From JAAYPI01 sp963668615 (lineage in GTDB: Bacteria > Bacteroidota > Bacteroidia > Bacteroidales > Paludibacteraceae): a stretch of 64,000 bases of DNA. The stretch's first letter is position 1. Each line of letters starts with the position of its first letter. Shown piece after piece: positions 16,289-25,486 of this stretch. The notes beneath the pieces are model-generated. The model had not been told where the DNA came from and searched no databases. It saw nothing but the letters and a program-made list of their open reading frames with translations. The stretch is from NCBI GenBank assembly GCA_963668615.2, contig CAXXCL010000003.1:124001-188000 (forward strand). The letters are read 5' to 3'. The translations under genes were made by a program, and so were the position numbers.

Positions 16289-16864
16289 TCACAAACCTTT
16301 TACTCGGTCGGAATGTTGTTGAGCAAATGCTTTCCAACTTGTGCTTTTCCCCGGCAGGATGGGGCTGCACATCTGTAGATAATGACAATACGCAGCGGCC
16401 AATCCATCTGTCGCATCCAATTGCAAATGCATATCTTTTTCGGGTATTTTGAGAAATCTTTTGAGTAAATCGGATATTTGTTCTTTGGAAGCAGATCCGG
16501 TTCCTGATATAGCCATTTTAATTTTCAACGGTGCATATTCTTGAATAGGAACATCTCTATATAAAGCCGCACACATAGCTGCACCTTGTGCTCTACCCAA
16601 TTTCAACATAGATTGAATATTTTTACCAAAAAAAGGAGCTTCAATAGCTAACACATCCGGTTTATATTCATCAACAAGAGCCAACACACGGGTAAAAATA
16701 CACTGTAATTTATCATAATGAGTTTTGTATTTTTTAAGCTCAAGAACTCCGATGGCAAGCATTTTCGGTCTATTATTTTCCACCTCCAATAGACCAAAAC
16801 CCATGACCGTTGTGCCGGGATCAATTCCTAAAATTATTGTTCTATCTTTTTTCTCTCGAACCAT
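16289..16864 (-). CDS. ruvC: Holliday junction resolvase RuvC
   Basis: Crossover junction endonuclease of 191 residues acting with RuvAB in recombination repair. The first acid is in ILGIDPGTTVMGFG (Asp-11 region), then LAIEAPFFGKNIQSMLKLGRAQGA, and the late acids in HLQLDATDGLAAAYCH. Third gene of nadK-DUF4286-ruvC on the minus strand with 6 and 12-base gaps. Confidence 0.95.
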   Translation of the reverse strand: MVREKKDRTIILGIDPGTTVMGFGLLEVENNRPKMLAIGVLELKKYKTHYDKLQCIFTRVLALVDEYKPDVLAIEAPFFGKNIQSMLKLGRAQGAAMCAALYRDVPIQEYAPLKIKMAISGTGSASKEQISDLLKRFLKIPEKDMHLQLDATDGLAAAYCHYLQMCSPILPGKSTSWKAFAQQHSDRVKGL

Positions 16865-16876
16865 TATGATGCTTTA

Positions 16877-17176
16877 TTATACTTTTTCAATTAAAGAGGT
16901 AACACAAAAAACATTGGAACCAAAAGTCTTCGAAACTTGATTTTTTATATTTTCCTCATAGTCCTTACGAAATTTATCAAAATCGGCAAAAGAAGAAACC
17001 GGAAATTGAAGTGTATATACAAAAAATTCAGTTTCATCGGTATAAACCTTGAATAAATCAGGATTACATAACAACTCAGTAGAAAGCATCACCGGAATAA
17101 ATTTTTGCTTAACCCACTGTAGCCAAAAATCAAATTCGGAAAATTCTATATTGAAAGAAATATTATAATAAAGCAT
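16877..17176 (-). CDS. DUF4286-family protein
   Basis: Protein of 99 residues starting MLYYNISFNIEFSEFDFWLQ, with FIPVMLSTELLCNPDLFKV in the middle, a ferredoxin-like alpha/beta pattern characteristic of DUF4286. Function unknown. Sits between nadK and ruvC, as commonly seen in Bacteroidales. Confidence 0.75.
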   Translation of the reverse strand: MLYYNISFNIEFSEFDFWLQWVKQKFIPVMLSTELLCNPDLFKVYTDETEFFVYTLQFPVSSFADFDKFRKDYEENIKNQVSKTFGSNVFCVTSLIEKV

Positions 17177-17182
17177 TGATTA

Positions 17183-18070
17183 TTAATTGTTTAAATTCCT
17201 TTTGTCGGCACCCCACATTAACTTGTTACGAAGTGTTTGAAAATAGGTATAATTATTGCGTTTTGCCACTTTAACGGTATAACCAGCCTTAGAAATATGC
17301 AGACGGGTTTTGCTATCAAGTACTTCAGAACGACCATCCAAAGATATAAGAAAGCTATTATTGCGACTTTCTATCTCTAATTCTATTTCCCAATCATCTG
17401 GTATAATTAATGGACGCAGATTCAAACTATGCGGTGCAATAGGAGCAATAATAAAGCTTTTGTTTTGTGGAGTCATTATAGAGGCACCCACACTCAACGC
17501 ATAGGCAGTAGAACCAGTCGGAGTGGAAATCAGCAATCCGTCAGCTTGGTACGAACACAAATATTCATTATTGACAGTAGCGTGAATCATAATCATGGAA
17601 GAAGAATCCAACTTGAGCACAGCTATTTCGTTCAAAGCTTTATTATTCGTTTTAAGCGAATGATTATCTGTTACCAATTTAAGAACAGAACGTTCCTCTA
17701 TTTTATACCCTTGTTCCAAGATTTCGGTTACCGTAGCCGTAATGCATCCAATTGATACATCTGCCAAAAAGCCCAATCTACCGGTATTTATTCCCATAAT
17801 CGGAATATTTCTATCAGCAATGGCTTCTGCCGTTTTTAAAAACGTACCGTCTCCCCCTACACTAAAAGCTAAGTCCGCATCAAAATTCGTATCACTTTTT
17901 TTAATAACAGTATATTTTGAAGGAAGAAACTGTTTCTTTTCAAGAATAGCATCGTATAAATCCTCACATAATAAAACATTTACATTCTGTTTATCAAGAA
18001 CTTGCAACAATTCATTGAAAGAACCGAAGAAACCATGCTTGTAAATATTACCAAAAACAGCTACTCTCAT
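17183..18070 (-). CDS. nadK: NAD kinase
   Basis: Phosphorylates NAD to NADP. It is 295 residues; contains the signature FSVGGDGTFLKTAEAIADR (GGDG) and the glycine-rich DGLLISTPTGSTAYALSVG loop that binds NAD. Divergent from pdxJ, a frequent Bacteroidota arrangement. Confidence 0.96.
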   Translation of the reverse strand: MRVAVFGNIYKHGFFGSFNELLQVLDKQNVNVLLCEDLYDAILEKKQFLPSKYTVIKKSDTNFDADLAFSVGGDGTFLKTAEAIADRNIPIMGINTGRLGFLADVSIGCITATVTEILEQGYKIEERSVLKLVTDNHSLKTNNKALNEIAVLKLDSSSMIMIHATVNNEYLCSYQADGLLISTPTGSTAYALSVGASIMTPQNKSFIIAPIAPHSLNLRPLIIPDDWEIELEIESRNNSFLISLDGRSEVLDSKTRLHISKAGYTVKVAKRNNYTYFQTLRNKLMWGADKRNLNN

Positions 18071-18130
18071 AATTTAATTAATTTCAATATTTTTAAACAC
18101 CTAAAATCGCCAAGATCTGCAATATTATAT

Positions 18131-18138
18131 TACTTTTG
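18131..18138 (+). promoter_or_regulatory. -7 box for pdxJ-exbB-exbD-tonB
   Basis: TACTTTTG matches TAnnTTTG, 87 bases before the pdxJ ATG. No good -33 element. Confidence 0.4.
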
Positions 18139-18225
18139 TTGGTTAAAGACAAAAGGTTTGTGCAAAATAAATCATTTGTTTCTGAATAAAAGTAAAAAAG
18201 GAAAATATTTTGGAAAAAATATGCT

Positions 18226-18939
18226 ATGACTAAATTAAGTGTAAATATAAACAAAGTTGCCACCATACGAAATGCAAGAGGGGGCAATACTCCTGACATT
18301 GTAAAAGTAGCTTTGGATTGTGAACGTTTTGGAGCAGAAGGGATAACCGTGCATCCTCGTCCTGACGGTCGTCACATAAGATACTCGGATGTATTGAACT
18401 TAAAACCTGTGCTAAAAACAGAATTCAATATTGAAGGCTATCCACAAAAATCATTCATTGATTTGGTATTAAAAGTGAAACCTACTCAAGTCACCCTTGT
18501 ACCCGACCCTCCTGAAGCTCTTACTTCGAATGCAGGATGGGATACCGTGAAAAATTTGGATTTCTTAAAAGAAATTGTTGGTGAATTTCAACGGGTTGGC
18601 ATAAGAACTTCCTTGTTTGTGGACACCAATCCTATAAACACGGAATATGCTGCAAAAACGGAAACAGACAGAATTGAGTTGTATACGGGTCCTTATGCTC
18701 ATGATTTTTTAATGAATAAGGAAAGAGCGATAAAACCTTTTGCAGATGTTGCCAAAATTGCTCACAAAAACGGTTTACAAATCAATGCCGGTCACGACTT
18801 AAACTTGGAGAATCTGAATTTCTTTTATCAAAACATTCCTCATTTAGAGGAAGTTTCGATAGGACATGCTCTTATTTCGGACGCCTTATATCTTGGTTTG
18901 GAAAAAACCATTCATGAGTACAAAAGCCTTTTAAAATAA
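18226..18939 (+). CDS. pdxJ: pyridoxine 5'-phosphate synthase
   Basis: Condenses 1-deoxyxylulose 5-phosphate with 3-amino-2-oxopropyl phosphate in vitamin B6 synthesis. It is 237 residues with the TIM-barrel signatures LSVNINKVATIRNARGG, GITVHPRPDGRHI and INAGHDLNLENL. Upstream of exbB by 33 bases; this linkage is recurrent in the phylum. Confidence 0.96.
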   Translation: MTKLSVNINKVATIRNARGGNTPDIVKVALDCERFGAEGITVHPRPDGRHIRYSDVLNLKPVLKTEFNIEGYPQKSFIDLVLKVKPTQVTLVPDPPEALTSNAGWDTVKNLDFLKEIVGEFQRVGIRTSLFVDTNPINTEYAAKTETDRIELYTGPYAHDFLMNKERAIKPFADVAKIAHKNGLQINAGHDLNLENLNFFYQNIPHLEEVSIGHALISDALYLGLEKTIHEYKSLLK

Positions 18940-18972
18940 AATATATACTACTAACGCTTAACCCTTAGAATA

Positions 18973-19710
18973 ATGAATCTATTAAGTATTTTATTACAAG
19001 TTGCTACTAGTGACGTTGCAACTACTGTTGCAGATACCCTAAATACTGTTAAATCAGCTGCTACTGCAGTTTCGGCTAGTGTTCCTAAGGTAGAAATGGA
19101 TTATCTTGACTTGACCATGAAAGGTGGAATTGTTATGATTCCTATATTTCTCCTTTCCTTTATCGGAACATATATTTTTGTAGAAAGACTTATTGTTATT
19201 CATAAAGCATCGGAAGAGGATGACACCTTCATGAATAAAATAAAAGATTATATTATGGAAGGAAAAGTCGAATCAGCAACGAAATTGTGCCAAATAACCG
19301 ATACTCCTTCATCAAGAATGATTGAAAAGGGAATTTCACGTTTGGGTAAACCAATGAATGATGTGTTGGTTGCAATTGAAAACGTAGGAAATATGGAAAC
19401 AACGAAATTAGAAAAGGGTTTTGCGATGTTAGCAACTGTTGCCGGAGGTGCTCCTATGTTGGGCTTTTTAGGAACAGTAACAGGGATGGTTCGTGCTTTC
19501 TTTAATATGGCAAACTCCGGAAACAATATTGATATAACTATTTTATCAGCTGGGATTTACGAAGCGATGGTAACAACGGTTGCCGGTTTGATAGTAGGTA
19601 TATTTGCTTATTTTGCTTATAATTATTTGGTTACAAGGCTCGATGAAGTGGTACAACATATGGAACTTAGTACTATGGAATTTATGGATTTATTAAATGA
19701 ACCCATTTAA
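18973..19710 (+). CDS. exbB: MotA/TolQ/ExbB proton channel protein
   Basis: Inner-membrane proton channel subunit of 245 residues that, with ExbD, powers TonB. Three membrane segments: about residues 52-72 (GGIVMIPIFLLSFIGTYIFV), 150-172 (LATVAGGAPMLGFLGTVTGM) and 195-215 (VTTVAGLIVGIFAYFAYNYL). The LGTVTGM motif is diagnostic. The N-terminus is extended by a Thr/Ala-rich stretch before the first helix. Confidence 0.92.
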   Translation: MNLLSILLQVATSDVATTVADTLNTVKSAATAVSASVPKVEMDYLDLTMKGGIVMIPIFLLSFIGTYIFVERLIVIHKASEEDDTFMNKIKDYIMEGKVESATKLCQITDTPSSRMIEKGISRLGKPMNDVLVAIENVGNMETTKLEKGFAMLATVAGGAPMLGFLGTVTGMVRAFFNMANSGNNIDITILSAGIYEAMVTTVAGLIVGIFAYFAYNYLVTRLDEVVQHMELSTMEFMDLLNEPI

Positions 19711-19751
19711 TAAATAGTTGAACGTTTTTCATCTGAATTAAACAAATTACC

Positions 19752-20168
19752 ATGGCCATTAAAAAAAGAAACAAAATAAGTACTCAATTCAGTCAGGCAT
19801 CCATGACAGATTTGATATTCTTATTATTAATATTTTTCATGATAACATCAACGGTGGTAACACCAAATGCAATTAAAATATTATTACCCCAAAGTAGTAA
19901 CCAGACATCGGCAAAACCAATGACAAGAGTCATCATCGATGCTAATTTAAATTATTATTTGGCAGCGGGAAAAGAAAAAGAGCATTTGGTAAATTTCGAA
20001 GAAATTGAGCCTTACTTGCAATCTGTTGTATTAGCGGAACCTGATATGTATATAGCCCTATATGCGGACGAAAGTGTACCTTGCAGAGAAATTGTACGCG
20101 TACTCAATTTGGCTAACGAAAATAAATTTAAATTAGTTATTGCGACTCGACCATTGAAGAAAAATTGA
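19752..20168 (+). CDS. exbD: biopolymer transport protein ExbD/TolR
   Basis: Protein of 138 residues: short basic N-terminus, one membrane helix (residues ~18-38, SMTDLIFLLLIFFMITSTVV) with the proton-carrying Asp at its start, and a periplasmic domain. Second gene of the TonB-energising set. Confidence 0.92.
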   Translation: MAIKKRNKISTQFSQASMTDLIFLLLIFFMITSTVVTPNAIKILLPQSSNQTSAKPMTRVIIDANLNYYLAAGKEKEHLVNFEEIEPYLQSVVLAEPDMYIALYADESVPCREIVRVLNLANENKFKLVIATRPLKKN

Positions 20169-20195
20169 TTTGTCTGATGTTTAAATCGTATTTAG

Positions 20196-21062
20196 GTGAA
20201 AGAAAATAAAGATAGTAAAATAGGCGGAGCAATTGGAACGATTGTTTACCACGTTATTTTGCTGCTCCTTTTAATGTTCTTCGGATTTTCCAAAATTGTT
20301 CCTACAAAAGAGGAAGGATTGACGGTAAATTTTGGAACATCAGACGAAGGTTCTGGTTTTTTCGAGCCTGCACCACAAAGTGACATTAAAGATATGCTCG
20401 AACCGGAAGCCTTGACAGCACCACCAGTTCCTTCAACTCCAATCAAACAAGAGAGACAAGAAGAACTAGTTACTCAAAATAATGAAGAATCAGTTGCCAT
20501 ACAAGAGACCAAACGTAAAAAGAAAGAAGAAGAACAACAAATAATCGAACAAAGGAGAATTGTTGAAGAGCAAAGAAAGGCGGAAGAAAAACGTATAGCT
20601 GAAGCAAAAAAAATTCAGGATGAAAAGGCAAAAAAAGCATCAGCCGCAGCAAAAAATGCCTTTGGAAGTGGAGGTAAAGGGTCTTCTACAACCTCCAAGG
20701 GGGAAGGTATTACTTCGGGAACAGGAAATCAAGGAAATCCTTTTGGAGATGTCAATTCCAAAAACCGAGTTGGGGGTGGTACTGGTACGGGGCATTCTTT
20801 CAGTCTATCGGGTCGCAGCATTGTCGGCAGTATTCCTCAACCAAGTTATAATAGTAACGAAGAAGGTTCCATTGTTGTAGACATAGAGGTTGATAAAAAT
20901 GGAAATGTTATGAGTGCCCATGCAGGAGGAAAAGGAACTACCATAGGGAATAGTAGTATGCGTAAAGCTGCCGAGAATGCTGCTAAAAGAGCAAAATTTA
21001 ATGGAATCACAGGCAACATTACCCAAACGGGTTCTATTACCTACCGATATAATCTAAAATAA
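20196..21062 (+). CDS. TonB/TolA-like energy transducer, paralog 1
   Basis: Protein of 288 residues from a GTG start; no in-frame ATG occurs before the membrane helix (residues ~10-32). A Lys/Glu/Ala-rich coiled stretch (residues ~90-150) is followed by a Gly/Ser/Asn-rich linker and a C-terminal domain with PQPSYNSNEEGSIVVDIEV and TQTGSITYRYNLK. This is a TolA/TonB-type periplasm-spanning protein. Its C-terminal half is nearly the same as that of the next gene, so the pair arose by tandem duplication. Confidence 0.78.
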   Translation: MKENKDSKIGGAIGTIVYHVILLLLLMFFGFSKIVPTKEEGLTVNFGTSDEGSGFFEPAPQSDIKDMLEPEALTAPPVPSTPIKQERQEELVTQNNEESVAIQETKRKKKEEEQQIIEQRRIVEEQRKAEEKRIAEAKKIQDEKAKKASAAAKNAFGSGGKGSSTTSKGEGITSGTGNQGNPFGDVNSKNRVGGGTGTGHSFSLSGRSIVGSIPQPSYNSNEEGSIVVDIEVDKNGNVMSAHAGGKGTTIGNSSMRKAAENAAKRAKFNGITGNITQTGSITYRYNLK

Positions 21063-21107
21063 ATATCATATATTATCCGTGTTAAAGGAGCATGAACTTG
21101 ATTTTCT

Positions 21108-22097
21108 ATGAGCAAAATAGATTTAACATCTTCTAAATGGTGTGATTTAATCTTTGAAGGAAAGAACAAAAGATATGGTGCTTATGTATTGCGACAAGAA
21201 TCATCAAAGCGTCATGAGAGAGCTTTAGTTATTGTTTTCGTTTTATTGGTATTAGTTTTACTACCTATTTTATTTTCTTTCAATACTCCGGCAAATAATA
21301 AAATACAAGAAGTAGACGTAGAGGTCATGCAACTTTCCGATTTACCGGAGCCAATGCAAGTAGGAGAAGAAGGGAAAACGGTAAATTACGGAACTTCTGA
21401 CAATGGTTTAGGCAAAGAAGAACCTGCACCCCAAAAAGGCACCGAAAATATACCTGAAACAGGAAATTTAACAGCTCCTGTCATTTTATCGACAAAAAAA
21501 ACAAAAACAAGTTCAAAAGAATCTTCAGCAGAAGAAACACAGACTTCTATTGCTATAGAAAAAGAAAATCAACAATTACTCGAAGAAAAGAAAATTGCTG
21601 AGGAAAATCGCAAAGCAGAGGAATTACGTAAAGCCGAAGCTATGAGGATTCAGAATGAAAAACGAGAAAAAGCTTTAATGGCAGGCAGAAATGCTTTTGG
21701 AAACGGAGGAAAAGGGACTTCTACTACGGCTAAAGGAGAAGGGATCACTTACGGAAATGGAAATCAAGGGAATCCTTTCGGAGATGTTAATTCCAAAAAT
21801 CGAGTTGGTGGTGGTACCGGAAATGGGCATTCCTTCAATCTATCAGGACGTAGCATCATTGGCAGTATTCCTCAACCCAGTTATAATAGCAATGAAGAAG
21901 GTGTAATTGTTGTGGACATTGAAGTTGACAGAAATGGGAATGTAATCGATGCCCGTGCAGGTGGAAAAGGCACAACTATAGGTGATAGTAATATGCGTAA
22001 AGCAGCCGAAAATGCAGCTAAAAAAGCAAAGTTTAGTTCTATTTCAAGCGATATTACTCAAACAGGAACTATTACCTACCGATATAATTTAAGATAA
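21108..22097 (+). CDS. TonB-like energy transducer, paralog 2
   Basis: Protein of 329 residues with a longer N-terminus: SSKWCDLIFEGKNKRYGAYV, the cytoplasmic motif common in Bacteroidota TonB proteins, then a helix near residues 40-60. The middle is EAK-rich; the C-terminal ~140 residues match paralog 1 closely (NAFGNGGKGTSTTAKGEG, then the same PQPSYNSNEEG domain). Forty-six bases after the first copy. The two may serve different receptors or form a mixed complex. Confidence 0.8.
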   Translation: MSKIDLTSSKWCDLIFEGKNKRYGAYVLRQESSKRHERALVIVFVLLVLVLLPILFSFNTPANNKIQEVDVEVMQLSDLPEPMQVGEEGKTVNYGTSDNGLGKEEPAPQKGTENIPETGNLTAPVILSTKKTKTSSKESSAEETQTSIAIEKENQQLLEEKKIAEENRKAEELRKAEAMRIQNEKREKALMAGRNAFGNGGKGTSTTAKGEGITYGNGNQGNPFGDVNSKNRVGGGTGNGHSFNLSGRSIIGSIPQPSYNSNEEGVIVVDIEVDRNGNVIDARAGGKGTTIGDSNMRKAAENAAKKAKFSSISSDITQTGTITYRYNLR

Positions 22098-22116
22098 ACG
22101 TTTATTTTTAACCAGA

Positions 22117-22782
22117 ATGGATGTACGTATAGAAAAAGGTTGGAAAGATCTCCTCGCAACAGAATTTGATAAATCATATTTTTCAGATTTGACGGAGTTT
22201 GTTCATCAAGAATACAAACGAAGACAAATCTTTCCTCCCGGCAAATTCATATTCAATGCTTTTGACTTATGTCCATTCGAACAAACAAAAGTGGTTATTT
22301 TAGGACAAGACCCTTACCACGGAATGGGTCAAGCTCACGGCTTAAGTTTTTCAGTAAATGATGGAGTCGCACTTCCTCCTTCTTTGCAAAATATTTACAA
22401 AGAAATATCCTCTGATCTGGGCATTACTCCATATAATACAGGTAACCTTGAACGATGGGCAAAGCAAGGTGTTTTGTTGCTCAATGCGACATTGACGGTT
22501 CAAGCTAATATAGCAGGTTCACACCAAGGAAAAGGTTGGGAACAATTTACCGATTCTGTCATCGAAATCTTGTCAAAAAATAAAGAGCATCTTGTATTTC
22601 TTCTTTGGGGAAGTTACGCACAACAAAAAGTTCGTCTTATTGATGAACACAAGCATTTAATTCTTACGGCTGTTCACCCCTCCCCGCTTTCAGCTTACCG
22701 TGGCTTTTTTGGATGCAAACACTTTTCGAAAACGAATACGTATTTGTCGGAAAAAGGTTTCAGTCCGATAGATTGGAGATAA
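22117..22782 (+). CDS. ung: uracil-DNA glycosylase
   Basis: Removes uracil from DNA as the first step of base-excision repair. It is 221 residues, family 1: water-activating motif GQDPYHGMGQAHGLSFSV and the minor-groove loop HPSPLSAYRGFFGCKHFSKTN. Twenty bases after the TonB paralog. Confidence 0.97.
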   Translation: MDVRIEKGWKDLLATEFDKSYFSDLTEFVHQEYKRRQIFPPGKFIFNAFDLCPFEQTKVVILGQDPYHGMGQAHGLSFSVNDGVALPPSLQNIYKEISSDLGITPYNTGNLERWAKQGVLLLNATLTVQANIAGSHQGKGWEQFTDSVIEILSKNKEHLVFLLWGSYAQQKVRLIDEHKHLILTAVHPSPLSAYRGFFGCKHFSKTNTYLSEKGFSPIDWR

Positions 22783-22907
22783 CCTATTCTTATAAACCTT
22801 GCCTTATTCACTCACGTCATTTGTCAATTCAGGCATTTCAAAAGTTTGTTCAATATAAAAATTAGCCGTTTCAGTATATTTTTATAATTAGATAAACGTT
22901 TCCTATC

Positions 22908-22915
22908 TACCTTTG
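22908..22915 (+). promoter_or_regulatory. -7 box for the efflux operon
   Basis: TACCTTTG matches TAnnTTTG, 24 bases before the tolC-like ATG. The -33 region has only a TTTA at 22881. Confidence 0.42.
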
Positions 22916-22938
22916 CCTTATAAAAATCTTGTAAAAAA

Positions 22939-24237
22939 ATGAAAAAGAAATTTTTATTATTAAGTCTAATTTGCGTTTTTGTTGGTTCTGTTAATGCTCA
23001 ACAATTGCAAAAAACAAATCAATTTACACTAGAGCAATGTTTAGAATATGCATTCAATAACAGTTATACACAAAAAACAAAACAACTGACAGAGGTGGCA
23101 AAAAACACTATCTACAAACAATCAAAGCTGAATGTGCTTCCGTCTGTTTCAGCTTCTTTGAGTGAAAGTTTCGGCAATAGTAGTACCACATCTGCTTTTA
23201 GCGGAAACTATAGCATTAATGCCGGATTGGTACTTTACAATGGAGGAACGACCTCTAATACCATAGAAATGAACAGATTAAGCAAAGAGCAAGCAAGTTA
23301 TAGCACCTCACAATACACCAATGAGTTAACAGTACAAATTTTACAAACATTCCTTACCATATTGGGAAATGAAGAATTACTGAAATACCAACAATCGTTA
23401 CTTACTGCGAGCGAAGAACAGGTAAAGCAAGGAAAAAAACAATTTCAGGCAGGAAGCATTTTGGAAAGTGACTACCTTATGCTCGAAGCTCAATATGCAA
23501 GTGCTAAAAATGACATTGTGGACACCCAAATAACAAGAGATAATAATCTTCTTTCGATGAAAAGTTTATTGTCGATGGAACCAACAACAACTCTTGAAAT
23601 AATCTCACCTGATACATCCAACATTCTTAACTTAGCAATATTACCAACACAAGAAGAAGCTTTGGAAAGTTGCATGAAAAGTTTTCCTGACTTAAAAATA
23701 AGTCAATATGACGTAAATATTGCAGAAAAAAACATTGCTATTGCTCGAGCAAATTACTTTCCAACTGTTAACCTAAGTGGTAGCATCGGTACAGGACACG
23801 GAAACGGATATAGCAATTTTAGTACACAACTGTCAGACCAATTTAACCAACAGATTGGGTTATCGGTAAGCATTCCTATTTACGATAAAAATGAGACTAA
23901 ATCTCTTGTAACACAAAGAAAAATTGCTCTTCAACAAGCTGAATTAGAAAACCAACAAACCATACTTGATACACGACAGACATTGGTACAAGAATATCAA
24001 AATGTGGTATCTGCTTACAGTAAATTTGGAGCTACAGAAATAAAAGAAAATGCCTATAAAAAAACATTTGAAGCATACAGAGCAAAATTCAATGCAGGAG
24101 CAATTACTGCCGTTGATTTATTACAACAACAAAATAACTACATCAGTGCTTTAAACGATTACATCCAAAGTAAATACAGTTTTATCCTAAAACGTAAAAT
24201 TCTAGATGTATACATGGGATTGCCAGTAAAAATGTAA
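22939..24237 (+). CDS. TolC-family outer-membrane efflux protein
   Basis: Protein of 432 residues with a signal peptide (MKKKFLLLSLICVFVGSVNA, then QQ) and two repeats of outer-membrane efflux helices, e.g. FTLEQCLEYAFNNSYTQK and a C-terminal AGAITAVDLLQQQNNYISAL. It forms the outer-membrane duct of a tripartite pump. First of six genes running in one direction to 29309. Confidence 0.9.
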   Translation: MKKKFLLLSLICVFVGSVNAQQLQKTNQFTLEQCLEYAFNNSYTQKTKQLTEVAKNTIYKQSKLNVLPSVSASLSESFGNSSTTSAFSGNYSINAGLVLYNGGTTSNTIEMNRLSKEQASYSTSQYTNELTVQILQTFLTILGNEELLKYQQSLLTASEEQVKQGKKQFQAGSILESDYLMLEAQYASAKNDIVDTQITRDNNLLSMKSLLSMEPTTTLEIISPDTSNILNLAILPTQEEALESCMKSFPDLKISQYDVNIAEKNIAIARANYFPTVNLSGSIGTGHGNGYSNFSTQLSDQFNQQIGLSVSIPIYDKNETKSLVTQRKIALQQAELENQQTILDTRQTLVQEYQNVVSAYSKFGATEIKENAYKKTFEAYRAKFNAGAITAVDLLQQQNNYISALNDYIQSKYSFILKRKILDVYMGLPVKM

Positions 24238-24270
24238 AAAACATATAATAATCATTTATAATAAGACACA

Positions 24271-25482
24271 ATGAAAAAAAGAAAAAAAATCATCTTGATA
24301 TCTGTTGCTGCAATTATCGTTTTGGCAGTTGGTTTGTACTTCTTTCTGAATTATGGATCCAAATCAGTGGTATTTAAAACAACAACTATTCAAAATAAAA
24401 CAGTAGAAGTAACTGTTACGGCTACAGGTTACGTACAACCGGTTGATAAACTTGAGGTAGGCACGCAGGTTTCGGGAGTTATTCAAAAAATATATGTAAA
24501 TTATAATTCACATGTAAAAAAAGGTCAATTACTTGCCGAACTTGATAAATCAACTCTAAATGAACGGTTGAGTCAGGCACAAGCGAGCCTAAAAAGTAGC
24601 GAAAGTGCCCTAACGTATGCACAAAAGAACTATGACCGAGTAAAACAACTTTACGAAGCAAAAGCTGCGACAGAAGCTTCTTATGAGGAAACACTAAACG
24701 CTTTGATTCAAGCTCAAACATCCTTAACAAATGCTAAAGCAAATTTGCACGAAGCAAAAGTAAACCTTTCTTATGCCGAAATTTATTCTCCTATTGACGG
24801 CGTTGTTTTGGATTGTTCTGTAAAAGAAGGACAAACAGTTGCCGCTTCATTCAGTACTCCAACCCTCTTTACCATTGCAAAAGACTTGAAAAAGATGCAA
24901 GTAGAAGCAAATATTGACGAGGCCGATATAGGTCAAGTGAAAGTAGGTCAAAAAGTTAAGTTTACTGTCGATGCTTATGCTGATAACCTATTTGAAGGTA
25001 CTGTGAATGAAATTCGCTTAGAACCTACTGTTACCAGCAATGTTGTAACTTATACGGTGATTATTTCAGCACCAAACCTTGAAGAAAAATTATTTCCGGG
25101 AATGACAGCTAGTATTACCATTGTTACTAATTCAGAAACAGGTCCTGTAGTAACACTGGAAGCCTTGAATTTTGATCCCTCTCAAGAAGTTATAGCTCGA
25201 CTCAACAAACCCGAAAAGCCTGAAAAGATAGGCACTGGCAAACCAATAGCACCTCAAAAAAATGGTTCTATCAAAACCGCTAAAAAAGTTTGGATAAAAA
25301 AAGGAAACTCATTAAGACCTCTTCCTGTTGAAACATCTTTGAGCGACGGAATATATACCATTGTCACATCTGATGTTCAATTAGGAGATACCATTGTACT
25401 TTCAGCATCTCTAGAAAAAAAACAGACTGTAAAAAGTGGAGCTTCTTCCAATCCATTTATGCCAACACCACCTAAACACTAA
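24271..25482 (+). CDS. MacA-like periplasmic adaptor (RND/HlyD family)
   Basis: Membrane-fusion protein of 403 residues. N-terminal anchor (residues ~5-26), lipoyl half-motifs VGTQVSGVIQKIYVNYNSHVKKGQ and AEIYSPIDGVVLD, a long alpha-hairpin between them, and a beta-barrel (ANIDEADIGQVKVGQKVKF). It bridges the ABC transporter at 25487-27459 to the TolC-like channel. Confidence 0.9.
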   Translation: MKKRKKIILISVAAIIVLAVGLYFFLNYGSKSVVFKTTTIQNKTVEVTVTATGYVQPVDKLEVGTQVSGVIQKIYVNYNSHVKKGQLLAELDKSTLNERLSQAQASLKSSESALTYAQKNYDRVKQLYEAKAATEASYEETLNALIQAQTSLTNAKANLHEAKVNLSYAEIYSPIDGVVLDCSVKEGQTVAASFSTPTLFTIAKDLKKMQVEANIDEADIGQVKVGQKVKFTVDAYADNLFEGTVNEIRLEPTVTSNVVTYTVIISAPNLEEKLFPGMTASITIVTNSETGPVVTLEALNFDPSQEVIARLNKPEKPEKIGTGKPIAPQKNGSIKTAKKVWIKKGNSLRPLPVETSLSDGIYTIVTSDVQLGDTIVLSASLEKKQTVKSGASSNPFMPTPPKH

Positions 25483-25486
25483 GACT

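Noticed and set aside
16269..16290. GAAAAAT/ATTTTTC hairpin between RlmI-like gene and ruvC
   Set aside because: AT-only stem overlapping both coding ends; too weak to call a terminator.
25436..25486. Upstream start of the MacB ATPase
   Set aside because: It would add 17 residues over the end of the adaptor gene; family members start at the MNTIIQ-like sequence.
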